A stretch of 64,000 nucleotides of DNA from Jiulongibacter sediminis (lineage in GTDB: Bacteria; Bacteroidota; Bacteroidia; Cytophagales; Spirosomataceae). The notes under the pieces were generated by a model, which saw nothing but the letters and a program-made list of their open reading frames with translations, had not been told where the DNA came from and did not search any database. How positions within the stretch are numbered: the stretch's first letter is position 1; every line of letters starts with the position of its first letter. Shown piece by piece: positions 1 to 8,863 of this stretch. The DNA lies in the NCBI RefSeq assembly GCF_001306455.1, contig NZ_LGTQ01000010.1:1-64000 (forward strand), in the 5' to 3' direction. A program made the translations under genes and the position numbers.

Positions 1-118
1 CAATTGATTACTTTTTGTATCGGAAAATAAATATGACACCGTCGCTCCATTTCTGGCATTGGTATATTGTGGTTTTACAATTCGGAAAATGAGCTTACCT
101 TGGCTTAAACTTTAACTG
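1..118. other. Left-edge intergenic or gene-end sequence
   Basis: A forward frame is open from the window edge to a stop near base 91 and could be the tail of a preceding gene, but too little is visible to call it. No hairpin terminator or clear TAnnTTTG box is seen before the gene that starts at 119. Confidence 0.3.
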
Positions 119-784
119 ATGACTTTCAGAGCCAAACTCGTTGCATTTTTAATCTTCATACAAGCAGCAACCGCTTTCGCTCAAACTGCCTTTGAAAATA
201 CGCTAAAGCTTTATCAATCTGAGATTGGTCAGCAAGCTCAGATTTACTCCGGTAAACAATACAAGGGATACTCCTTCCGTATTCAGAACAATGCTCACGC
301 CTATTTCCTATCAGCTGACTGGCAAAAGGGACGACTTTGGTATAATGGACTTGAATACATCGATCTTTCCTTAAAACTTGACCTGGTAAAACAGAAACTC
401 ATTCTCAAAGATGACTACCGGATGATTGAGCTTGCGACCGACTTGATCGACAAGTTTGAAATTGAAGAAATCACTTTTTTGAAAGTCAGCGATTCCGACC
501 AAGATCCGTTCTTTTATCAAATCCTTGCTGAGAACGAGGAATCCAAGCTCATAAAATTGACGAGGAAAATAATTCGGGAAGATATCACCCGAGCGGTGGA
601 AGGGGTCAAAAGAAGCATTGAGACTGAAAATCAATATTTTATTAACAAAGGAGGAGCGTTAATCCCTATCAATAAAAAGAAAGAAGCCGTTGCCATTTTA
701 GGCAAAGAATACTCAAAAAAAGACTTTCGGACTCGCCCCGATGAATATCTCATTGAACTTTTTAAAAACACCGTGCTTCAATGA
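119..784 (+). CDS. Secreted protein of unknown function
   Basis: I do not recognise a named family. The 221-residue protein opens with a signal peptide (hydrophobic core about residues 8-18, AFA-Q cleavage site). It continues with a mixed beta/alpha region containing a W-x-KG-x-L pattern and ends in a charged helical tail. Its stop overlaps the start of the downstream TonB-dependent receptor (ATGA, 4 bases), so the two are probably translationally coupled. Length, signal peptide, the WxKGxL segment and a C-terminal D-[FL]-R...L-L pattern resemble the secreted protein at 28818-29546, suggesting distant paralogues. A periplasmic or outer-membrane accessory role for the receptor is inferred from position only. 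Confidence 0.8.
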   Translation: MTFRAKLVAFLIFIQAATAFAQTAFENTLKLYQSEIGQQAQIYSGKQYKGYSFRIQNNAHAYFLSADWQKGRLWYNGLEYIDLSLKLDLVKQKLILKDDYRMIELATDLIDKFEIEEITFLKVSDSDQDPFFYQILAENEESKLIKLTRKIIREDITRAVEGVKRSIETENQYFINKGGALIPINKKKEAVAILGKEYSKKDFRTRPDEYLIELFKNTVLQ

Positions 785-3468
785 GAAAATGGTTTCTTCT
801 TACATTTATTCTTGCTCTGACTTTCGGAGCCAAAGCTCAGACGAGTGGGATTGACACTCTTGTTCAGGTTCTGGAAAAGCATACCAACTACCGCTTTTAC
901 TTCGACAAATCTGAGTTAGACTCACTTAAATTTTCTTTGCCCAAAAACTTTGAAAAAGATTCTCAACTGTTTCAAAAACTATTTGCCGAGCAGGGTATCT
1001 CCTTTCAGAAAGTGAATAATCTGGTGTTTTTAAAAAGAGGTTTACTACCTAATCTTCAATTGCCCATTGAATCTCAATCCGTCTATCAACCTAAGGAACA
1101 ATTAGCGGACAGTACAGAGGAATGGGCGGTTTGGGAGAATAAACTCTATGTTTTAGGGAGTGAAGGCAATGCGACACAAACTGTTTTGACGGGTCAAATA
1201 AGAAATAGTAAAACGCTGGAAGGTATGGCTGGTGTCAGCATACTTTCTGAGGGCAGAAACATCGGAGGAATGACCGATGCTGAAGGCTTTTATGAGCTTC
1301 AATTACCTAAGGGCCGTCACCGACTCCGATTTACTCAGGTTGGTTTGCCGCCGGCTTATCGCCAGATTGAGTTGCTAGGTTCAGCTACTTTCAATGTAGA
1401 ACTAGCGGATAATATCATTCAGCTTGAAGAGGCCAAGGTGACAGCACAGCGGGAAAGCAACGTTCAAAGCACACGAATGGGCGTCCAGAAAGTTGATATT
1501 CAAACCATTAAACAAATCCCCGTTGTTTTTGGAGAAGCAGATGTGATCAAGGCCATCAGCACTTTGCCAGGGGTAAAAACTGTGGGCGAGGCCAGCACAG
1601 GACTAAATGTAAGAGGCGGATCGGCAGACCAAAACCTGACACTTTTTAATGGCACCCCTATCATCAATCCCATACACTTTTTTGGTATATTTTCTTCTTT
1701 TAACCCCGATTTGGTTAAAGATGTAGAGCTCTTTAAAGGCCATGCTCCTATTGACCTGGGCGGCCGCTTGGCCTCAGTGCTTTCGGTCAATTCAAAAGAT
1801 GGAGATAGTAAAAAAATTAATGGAAAAGCTGGTCTTGGGTTATTGACCAGTCGCCTTTTCCTCGAAGGTCCGGTGGGACAAAAAGGAACGAATTTCGTTT
1901 TCGGTGGTCGAACCACTTACACCAACTGGCTTCTCAAAAAGTTACCTGAGCCTTATAATGATAGTAGAACCTCCTTCTATGATGTCAATCTTGACGTTCA
2001 TCAAAAAACAGGGGATAAAAGCCATCTCCTTTTTTCAGCCTACCTGAGTAACGACGATTTCACATTGACCCAAAGCACAGCCATTGCCTACGGCAATAAA
2101 GCCTTTTCATTGCACTGGCAAAAGGAGTTTAATACTCGCTTTCAATGGAATACTTCCGTTGGAACCAGCGACTATAATTTTTCTCTGGCAGACAGAGCCG
2201 AGCCATTAAGTGCCTACAAAATAGATTTTGGAATCAATCAGACCTACCTAAAATCAAAAGCGAGATGGCAGCCCGGCACACAACATACCTTAGATTTTGG
2301 TTTTCAAAGTTTGCTCTATCAAATTCAGCCAGGCGATTACCAGCCTGCTCACTCTGAGTCGTTGGCTCAAACCTCGTCTGTTGATAATGAACAGGCTTTA
2401 GAGACTAGCATTTTTCTGAGTGAAACCTTCTCCCCAAATGATAGATGGACTTTGGAGGCCGGTTTACGATATGTCTTTTATCAATATTTGGGACCTCAAA
2501 TATTAAGAGAATATAACAAAAATGAGCCAAAAACTGAGCTTTCCTTGCTATCAGAAGAGCAATTTGAAAAAGGCAAAACTCTTCAGTTTTATCATGCTCC
2601 GGAGGTGAGAGTGGCTATACGGTATTTACTTTCCAATCAGACTTCACTTAAGGCATCCATCGGTACGCCACGGCAATACATTCATGCCATAAGCAATACA
2701 GCCAGCATAGCCCCAACGGATATTTGGAAGCTTAGCGATAATAATATCAAGCCGCAATCCGGCCGTCAGGCCTCCATAGGTGTCTATAGAAATCTACAGC
2801 AAAACATGTATGAGATCTCTCTGGAGGCTTACTATAAACAAATCAGGAACTTCCCTGATTTTAAGAGCGGAGCTCAATTATTGCTCAATCGAAGTCTGGA
2901 GACCGACCTAATCAATACTACCGGCAAAGCCTGGGGTGTAGAATTTTTGCTCAGAAAAGTCAAAGGAAAACTGAATGGCTGGCTGGGCTACACCTGGTCA
3001 AAAACTCTGTTAAAAATGGATGATCCTTTGGCAGGTGAACTTATAAACCGCGGTGAATACTACCCCGCCAATTACGACCGCCCTCATGATTTAACTGCGG
3101 TGGCAAATTACGCCCTAACACGCCGATTCGGGTTTTCTGCAAATGTCTCCTATTCCACCGGTCGGCCTGTTACAGTTCCATCGGGCGTTTTTGAATATGC
3201 GGGGTCATTCAGAACGCTTTATCTTGAGCGAAACGGATATCGCATTCCTGACTATTTCAGAGCTGATCTTGGTTTAAAAATTGATGGAAATCACAAGCTG
3301 AATCAAAAGACACACAGCGATGTCACCCTAGGTGTTTATAATCTCACCGGCCGTAAAAATCCTTATTCGGTCTATTATGTAAGCGAAGAGGGACGTACGC
3401 AGGGTTATAAACTCTCTATTTTTGGCTCCGCCATTCCATACATTAATTATAACATCCGTTTTTTATGA
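781..3468 (+). CDS. TonB-dependent receptor with STN-like and carboxypeptidase-regulatory domains
   Basis: Outer-membrane active transporter of 895 residues. Visible order: signal peptide 1-20 (AKAQ), an STN-like region about 23-85, a carboxypeptidase D regulatory-like domain about 135-208 (TDAEGFYELQLPKG), a plug domain about 232-340 containing NVRGG, then a long barrel rich in alternating aromatic strands. STN-type domains in this family can signal to anti-sigma factors, but no FecI/FecR pair is visible here. It overlaps both the upstream secreted protein and the downstream DUF4249 gene by 4 bases, so the locus is a tight operon. Substrate unknown. Confidence 0.93.
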   Translation: MRKWFLLTFILALTFGAKAQTSGIDTLVQVLEKHTNYRFYFDKSELDSLKFSLPKNFEKDSQLFQKLFAEQGISFQKVNNLVFLKRGLLPNLQLPIESQSVYQPKEQLADSTEEWAVWENKLYVLGSEGNATQTVLTGQIRNSKTLEGMAGVSILSEGRNIGGMTDAEGFYELQLPKGRHRLRFTQVGLPPAYRQIELLGSATFNVELADNIIQLEEAKVTAQRESNVQSTRMGVQKVDIQTIKQIPVVFGEADVIKAISTLPGVKTVGEASTGLNVRGGSADQNLTLFNGTPIINPIHFFGIFSSFNPDLVKDVELFKGHAPIDLGGRLASVLSVNSKDGDSKKINGKAGLGLLTSRLFLEGPVGQKGTNFVFGGRTTYTNWLLKKLPEPYNDSRTSFYDVNLDVHQKTGDKSHLLFSAYLSNDDFTLTQSTAIAYGNKAFSLHWQKEFNTRFQWNTSVGTSDYNFSLADRAEPLSAYKIDFGINQTYLKSKARWQPGTQHTLDFGFQSLLYQIQPGDYQPAHSESLAQTSSVDNEQALETSIFLSETFSPNDRWTLEAGLRYVFYQYLGPQILREYNKNEPKTELSLLSEEQFEKGKTLQFYHAPEVRVAIRYLLSNQTSLKASIGTPRQYIHAISNTASIAPTDIWKLSDNNIKPQSGRQASIGVYRNLQQNMYEISLEAYYKQIRNFPDFKSGAQLLLNRSLETDLINTTGKAWGVEFLLRKVKGKLNGWLGYTWSKTLLKMDDPLAGELINRGEYYPANYDRPHDLTAVANYALTRRFGFSANVSYSTGRPVTVPSGVFEYAGSFRTLYLERNGYRIPDYFRADLGLKIDGNHKLNQKTHSDVTLGVYNLTGRKNPYSVYYVSEEGRTQGYKLSIFGSAIPYINYNIRFL

Positions 3469-4652
3469 AATATCACCCACTCATATTTCTGATTCTGCTT
3501 AGCCTTTTGGCTTGCCAGGAGGTATTTGAAGCTCCTGAGAAAGTAGGAAAGGAAGGAATTTTAGTGGTGGAGGGCATCATTGACTCAGGTACGGGATCAT
3601 CTACTTTAAAACTTAGCAGAACCGGCAGCCTTAGCAGCAGAAGCACTTTCAAGGAAGAGGGGGCATCGGTTAGTCTTCTAAACGCATCAGGGGAAACCCT
3701 GATTTTTAGCGAAAACGCTCCGGGAGAATACGGCATTAACTCACCCGATTTACCATCCGGAAGTACCTATTTTTTAAAAATTCAAACTCAAAACGGGCAG
3801 GAATATCTTTCTGATTCTCTTACTGTTTTTGACACCCCTGAAATTGATTCAGTTTACTGGCATCGTGAAGGTGATGGTGTTCACATTGAATTGGCTACCA
3901 ATAATAACTTGCAAAACAGCACCGAAAACTATCTCTGGAAATACACCCAAACCTGGGAGGCTTTTGCGGAATACCGGAGGTATCTGGAAATAGAACAAAG
4001 TGTTAGTGCCACCGGCAGAAGAATTTACAATGTGGTTTATCTTCAAAAGGATGGTAAACCCTATTTCGATAGCTCAATGTATTATTGCTGGCAACAGGAG
4101 TTTTCAAGGGAACTGCTGATCAATAATACCCGTCAGCAGCAGGAGAATCGCCTCAGACAACCTATTGCCTTTGTAGAGAACACTTCTCCGAAATTTAAAA
4201 CGCTGTGGAGTATTGAAGTAGAGCAGGTTTCTATCAGCAGAAAAGCCTACGATTTCTTTGACTTGATGAAGAAAAATACGGAGCTCACCGGTTCCATTTT
4301 TGACCCTCAACCTGCCATTTTATACGGCAATATTCATTCGGTCAACATCCCTGATGAGCTCGTCATTGGTTATGCCGTTTTAAGTCCGGTCAAAAAGAAA
4401 CGCATTTTCATTAAACGCAGCGAGGTTACCGGCTGGAATCCGTTTATCGCCTGCGACCCGCAGCAATTCTCAAACTCCAGCGACATTATCCGAGATCGGG
4501 TTTTGAATAGCTTTTTGCCCGCATATGTCCCTTCTGATGCAGCTCCTTTCCCTCAAGTGCCGTTTTTTATAGCGGATCTTGCCCCTTGTGTGAACTGTCG
4601 GATAAATGGTTTTAATGGCAAACCGGACTTTTGGCCACAACCAACAGATTAA
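3465..4652 (+). CDS. DUF4249 family lipoprotein
   Basis: A 395-residue lipoprotein with a lipobox ending at Cys17 (LLAC) and an early ILVVEGIID segment typical of DUF4249. This family commonly sits beside TonB-dependent receptors in Bacteroidota and is thought to be a surface or periplasmic receptor partner; its biochemical role is not established. Start and stop are tightly packed: its ATG overlaps the receptor stop and the next gene begins one base after its stop. The C-terminus contains a CVNC pair that could form a disulfide. Family call by sequence character, not by search. Confidence 0.85.
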   Translation: MKYHPLIFLILLSLLACQEVFEAPEKVGKEGILVVEGIIDSGTGSSTLKLSRTGSLSSRSTFKEEGASVSLLNASGETLIFSENAPGEYGINSPDLPSGSTYFLKIQTQNGQEYLSDSLTVFDTPEIDSVYWHREGDGVHIELATNNNLQNSTENYLWKYTQTWEAFAEYRRYLEIEQSVSATGRRIYNVVYLQKDGKPYFDSSMYYCWQQEFSRELLINNTRQQQENRLRQPIAFVENTSPKFKTLWSIEVEQVSISRKAYDFFDLMKKNTELTGSIFDPQPAILYGNIHSVNIPDELVIGYAVLSPVKKKRIFIKRSEVTGWNPFIACDPQQFSNSSDIIRDRVLNSFLPAYVPSDAAPFPQVPFFIADLAPCVNCRINGFNGKPDFWPQPTD

Positions 4653-4653
4653 T

Positions 4654-6297
4654 ATGTCAAAGAGCTTCAAAATATTACTTCTGGTTTGCATCGCTTTGAC
4701 AAGCTCAAAGGGCCAGAAACTTCTAAGTAAAGACCATATCAACGAGGTCATTTCTATTCAAACGGTAAGAGATTATGCGGTATCCGGCTCAATACTTCCT
4801 TTTAGTTTAAAGGTTTTTGATGTCAATGATAATCAACCAAGCCGACTGAGCAAAGTCGCTTATGTTCAGCTTCTCAACCCTAAAAATCAGGAAGTTTTCA
4901 GAACCTCCATAAGTCTGAAAAATGACCTGAGTGAAGGTCAAATTGAGTTACCCGATTCCTTAGGCACCGGTATTTATGAATTGATTGCCTATACCAGCTG
5001 GATGCGAAATTTTGGTCAATCAACCTTTGGAAGAAAGCCCATTTCAGTCATCAACACGTTTGAGAAACCAAAGGAAATCAAGGCTGCTGATCCAACCAAT
5101 TCCACCAGCAATTTCATTGAGATAAAACTGGCTTCTGATAAACTCAAAACGAGACAACACAACCAAATAAGCCTAAAAAGTGAGCGAGCCGCACAGGTTT
5201 CAGTGTCTATTTTCCGGGTAGACCAACTGGTCAAACCTTCACATTTCGAATTTGAAAAACCACCATTTCCTGAGCAATTCGAATTTAAATATTTACCAGA
5301 ATATGAAGGAAAACGCATTCAGGGGAAGCTGATTCAGCTCAGTACCAAAAAGCCTCTACCCTACTCTAATCTTTATATCTCTATTCCGGAGAAGCCGGTT
5401 CGTTATTTCAGTACCCAAACCGACAGTTCCGGTCATTTCGGACTGGAGATTCCCAACTTTTATGGAGACAAAGAGCTGTTTTTCAGTACACTTGAAAAAG
5501 ATGCGGCGATAGAACTGGATGACTCTTTTAAGAAAGAATTGATAATTCAGACAGAGCATCCTTTTACAAGTAAAGCGAAAACCGATTCGACTGACTTGGC
5601 TTTGTACCATTTGAGTAATCAGATTTCAAAGACCTACCTGAAGGATAGTACCGCACAAATTGAGATAAAATCACATCCTTTTTACACCCAGGCTAGTGTG
5701 CGGTATGATCTTGACAATTATGTCCGCTTCCCGACTGTAGAGGATATTTTCAGAGAGTTTGTAAGTGAGGTCTATGTCAGAAAAGAGACAGGTGGGACTA
5801 AAATTCAGGTAAAAGAATTAACTACTGACATTCCCTTCCCCGGTCAACCATTGGTGCTATACGACGGTGTTCCGGTCAATGACTTTGATCAACTTTTGAG
5901 GTATAATCCAAAAGACCTGAAGTACCTTGATGTACTCAGAGAACCCTATTATCATCACAAAGAAGTCTATAACGGCCTCATTGCCTTTTACTCCAAAAAC
6001 GGAAATCTGCCTGAGTTTAAGCTAGATCAGTCGGTGAGTATTATGGATGTGGCTGGTACACAACTAAACCATTTGACTACACAATCAAACCAAAGTGACC
6101 CTCATTTCCCAGACTTCAGGACACAATTACTCTGGATAAGTGAAATGAAACTGGAGCCCGGAAAAGAGTTTACTTTCCCTTTTCAGACTTCTGAAATCAC
6201 AGGCACTTTTGTAATAGAAGTCAAAGGTTTTGACGAACTACTAAATCCAATAATTAGTAGAAAGGATTTTGTTGTCAAAAGGATTGAAGATCAATAG
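4654..6297 (+). CDS. Periplasmic protein with MG2-like and TonB-plug-like domains but no barrel
   Basis: The frame is open from an ATG at 4606, but the ATG at 4654 gives a proper signal peptide (hydrophobic core then SSKGQ), avoids overlapping the DUF4249 gene and leaves a 1-base gap, so I use it: 547 residues. After the signal come an alpha-2-macroglobulin MG2-like region (about 20-130), a carboxypeptidase-regulatory-like fold (about 260-300) and a plug-like region (about 370-460) with the receptor-plug signature LVLYDGVPV around residue 403. No beta-barrel follows. Such proteins may act as periplasmic adaptors for the adjacent receptor; that is inference. Its stop overlaps the convergent reductase gene by 7 bases. 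Confidence 0.8.
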   Translation: MSKSFKILLLVCIALTSSKGQKLLSKDHINEVISIQTVRDYAVSGSILPFSLKVFDVNDNQPSRLSKVAYVQLLNPKNQEVFRTSISLKNDLSEGQIELPDSLGTGIYELIAYTSWMRNFGQSTFGRKPISVINTFEKPKEIKAADPTNSTSNFIEIKLASDKLKTRQHNQISLKSERAAQVSVSIFRVDQLVKPSHFEFEKPPFPEQFEFKYLPEYEGKRIQGKLIQLSTKKPLPYSNLYISIPEKPVRYFSTQTDSSGHFGLEIPNFYGDKELFFSTLEKDAAIELDDSFKKELIIQTEHPFTSKAKTDSTDLALYHLSNQISKTYLKDSTAQIEIKSHPFYTQASVRYDLDNYVRFPTVEDIFREFVSEVYVRKETGGTKIQVKELTTDIPFPGQPLVLYDGVPVNDFDQLLRYNPKDLKYLDVLREPYYHHKEVYNGLIAFYSKNGNLPEFKLDQSVSIMDVAGTQLNHLTTQSNQSDPHFPDFRTQLLWISEMKLEPGKEFTFPFQTSEITGTFVIEVKGFDELLNPIISRKDFVVKRIEDQ

Positions 6298-8384
6298 CAA
6301 TCAATAAGAATCCTACCTTGTTTTTTCAATTCCCTGATATCAGGCAAACCACTTTCTGTAAAAATCTGGTTTAACACTTCGGTTGTTCCTTTCAGCATAG
6401 ATAGCGATCCACAAATCATAATGCTGCCATTTGACTTCAGAACCTTCTCAATCATATTCTTCTCTTCTGACAGAAGATCCTGCACATGAGCCTTTGAGGC
6501 TTCTTTAGAATAAGTGATATTGACGTTTTGATTTTCAAAAAACGAATGAATCAAATCATGTTGTCTCCGGTATTTGCAGCCCCAAAATAGCGAATCAGAC
6601 GGTGTCAGCATTCCCAGAAAAGGAGCAATACCCGTTCCATTGGCAATCATAAGAACAGAACCCTCTGGTTTATAAAAAGACGGATTTCTTTTAACGAAAG
6701 CCTCAAATTTGTCTCCGGCACTAAGGCTTGCAAGGTAGTTTGAGCAAAGCCCGGTTGGCTTCACCAATAAAATCATATCTTTCGTTTCAGGATCAATGGC
6801 AATAGAATAATAGCGTTCAATATTCTCATCAGGAGGATAAACCGCCAAAAGATCACCGGATCGTACATAAGAGGATTTGTCAAGGTCAATTCTAAGAAAT
6901 AGCAGCTCGGTGATTTCCTTCTTATCCAAAACCTCAAATGAAGACAATTGCTTACGCCTTTCTGGGTTCAGAGCTGCCGTGTCAATCTTTAATTGATAAT
7001 TCATTGACTTATTGAGCCCTTTTACCCACTCGACAAAGTCGGAGACCGAACGGTTATTCACCGTTTCATAAGGCATAACCTCTCTACTATTTTTGATGGA
7101 GAGCAATTGGTTTCTCAATTCCTTTGCATAAGCACAATAAGCCGGATAATCTGTTGAGCCAAAGCCAAGTACACCAAAATTCAAACGTTCCGCTTCGGCA
7201 AAAATATCTTGAATTTTCGACTCAAAATCTTCGGCATTTCCCGGTGCTTCACCGTCTCCGTATGTTGAAACCAGAAAAAGAATAGTCTTCTCACCCTTAC
7301 AGTTTTTGAGTTGATCCATACCGATCAAAGCATGATCAATATCGCAAGCACTTAAAGACTTTGAAAGAGACTCGGCAAACCGCCAGGTATGTCCTGTTTC
7401 AGAACCCACGGCGATTATCAAATCCTTATTTTCTATGTCTTCTTGGCTATTACCACGTTTTTTCAAAGCAGCCGGAAGCATCCTAAAACCTGAATACGTA
7501 AGAAATAGGAGAACCAGAGAAGATAGGCCCAATATCAAAGCGATAGGTCTGCTGCCTTCGCCAGTATGAACCATAAAACTCCATTTCCGGAGATTGGCAG
7601 AGGTGGCTTTAGGGTAAAATTCTAACAACTCACCATTCACATAATGAGCAGCACCTGATTTGGTCTCAATAATGAGCGGCTCTTCCTCCATAACCGGAAA
7701 AACTACGGCATCGACATCCTTGAGTTTTATATCCGATAGTAGAGGTCTGGTTTTCGATGATGTTGTACTCTCCTTTCCTAATTCAGCGAAACGATCAATT
7801 GAGAGGTAAAGACCAGAGGCAGCAATGAAAATAATGGGAAGAATAAAAAGCCTGCTCCAATACGCATGCCTGTCACGGTTAAATTCAATAATTGGAATTG
7901 ACTTTAATACACCCCTTACCCCACCAGCTCTTTTTAACCATAGGGCAATACCACTGATGGCTAGAAAAAGCATAGCAAATGAGGTGATCCCCATCAATAC
8001 TCTTCCCGGAGTTTTGAGAAATAAAGAGCGGTGAAGGTCTCGGGAAAAATTAAAAACTGTAGCCACAGGTTGCGGAGCTTCAACTATTTCACCGGAATTG
8101 GCCGAGAGAAAAAAAGTACCATCAGCCTCTAAACCGATACCTTCTATTTTAATATTACCGTAGGAGTCTTTTTCCAGACTAAAAACTTCCAAAAAATCCT
8201 CTTGCAACTTATTTTGTAACTCATTGAACTTCAGATTTTTATCAATCTCGCCGGAAACAGCATATTGATGAAGAACAAAAGGCTCAATAGACAGGATTAG
8301 CCCAGTGCCGGAAGCTAAAAGAATGAAAAAACCGGCAACAGCAGCCAGAAGATAATGGAGTTTTCTCCAACCTTTACCCTTCAT
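6291..8384 (-). CDS. PepSY transmembrane protein fused to flavodoxin and ferredoxin-NADP reductase modules
   Basis: Inner-membrane electron-transfer protein of 697 residues, a candidate ferric-siderophore reductase. The N-terminal PepSY-TM half (about 1-310) has four hydrophobic segments and His10, His118, His173 and His273 at membrane boundaries, plausible haem ligands. A flavodoxin domain follows (about 320-460; GSETGHTWRFAE for FMN, STYGDGEAPGNA). Then comes an FAD/NAD(P)H reductase domain (RYYS flavin motif; GTGIAP at 583-588; ICGS near 657). Electrons would pass NADPH-FAD-FMN-haem to a periplasmic ferric chelate. It is the last gene of the ankyrin-DUF2271 operon; its start shares one base with the upstream stop. 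Substrate is inferred from context. Confidence 0.88.
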   Translation of the reverse strand: MKGKGWRKLHYLLAAVAGFFILLASGTGLILSIEPFVLHQYAVSGEIDKNLKFNELQNKLQEDFLEVFSLEKDSYGNIKIEGIGLEADGTFFLSANSGEIVEAPQPVATVFNFSRDLHRSLFLKTPGRVLMGITSFAMLFLAISGIALWLKRAGGVRGVLKSIPIIEFNRDRHAYWSRLFILPIIFIAASGLYLSIDRFAELGKESTTSSKTRPLLSDIKLKDVDAVVFPVMEEEPLIIETKSGAAHYVNGELLEFYPKATSANLRKWSFMVHTGEGSRPIALILGLSSLVLLFLTYSGFRMLPAALKKRGNSQEDIENKDLIIAVGSETGHTWRFAESLSKSLSACDIDHALIGMDQLKNCKGEKTILFLVSTYGDGEAPGNAEDFESKIQDIFAEAERLNFGVLGFGSTDYPAYCAYAKELRNQLLSIKNSREVMPYETVNNRSVSDFVEWVKGLNKSMNYQLKIDTAALNPERRKQLSSFEVLDKKEITELLFLRIDLDKSSYVRSGDLLAVYPPDENIERYYSIAIDPETKDMILLVKPTGLCSNYLASLSAGDKFEAFVKRNPSFYKPEGSVLMIANGTGIAPFLGMLTPSDSLFWGCKYRRQHDLIHSFFENQNVNITYSKEASKAHVQDLLSEEKNMIEKVLKSNGSIMICGSLSMLKGTTEVLNQIFTESGLPDIRELKKQGRILIDCY

Positions 8385-8863
8385 TAAGAACCAATCAGTT
8401 TTACATACCTGATGTAACCTGTTCCATTCAGACTTTTACCCACATTGGCTGAAGAAAATTCGAATTCAAGGTCTTTCTCCTTATAATCCTGATTCTCAAC
8501 AGCGGTTTCAAAACGAAGTTTATAACCCTTGTTAAAATAAGCGTCATCAAGACTGAAAGAGAAGACTTTGCGACTCCCGGGAGTAATGGAGGCCCCTGAG
8601 ATGGCATCTACCGACTCATGTTTTGCAGAATAAAATTTCCACCAGGATGTGAGATCATCATACCACCTTTTTTCTTTACCAAAGATGTAAAGCGTCTTCT
8701 GATATTTTCCTGTGGCATCCAGTAATGAAACCGCAACGTAAGCACCTTCCCCTGAATAGTTTGTTAACTGTACAAGGCATTTAAAATTAACGTCTGCAGG
8801 TTTTGAGGTAAATCCTGAGAAGGTTAAAAAGCCCAATAGAGCAAGTATCTTTAATTTCATCAT
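8384..8863 (-). CDS. DUF2271 family secreted protein
   Basis: A 159-residue protein with a signal peptide (hydrophobic 3-18) followed by a beta-rich domain with the W-Y-x-D-L-x-x-W-W segment and a DAISGASITPG motif typical of DUF2271. The SGA(S/T) motif resembles the FMN-attachment motif of FMN-binding domains, but I would not claim flavinylation. DUF2271 genes are habitual neighbours of PepSY-type reductases in iron-uptake loci. The start overlaps the ankyrin stop by 4 bases and the stop overlaps the reductase start by 1 base, so the three genes should be translated as a unit. Confidence 0.85.
   Translation of the reverse strand: MMKLKILALLGFLTFSGFTSKPADVNFKCLVQLTNYSGEGAYVAVSLLDATGKYQKTLYIFGKEKRWYDDLTSWWKFYSAKHESVDAISGASITPGSRKVFSFSLDDAYFNKGYKLRFETAVENQDYKEKDLEFEFSSANVGKSLNGTGYIRYVKLIGS

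Noticed and set aside
1500-1916. 138-codon antisense frame within the first TBDR gene
   Set aside because: Lies inside the conserved plug-coding region; composition is Pro/Ser/Lys-rich nonsense with no promoter or ribosome site.
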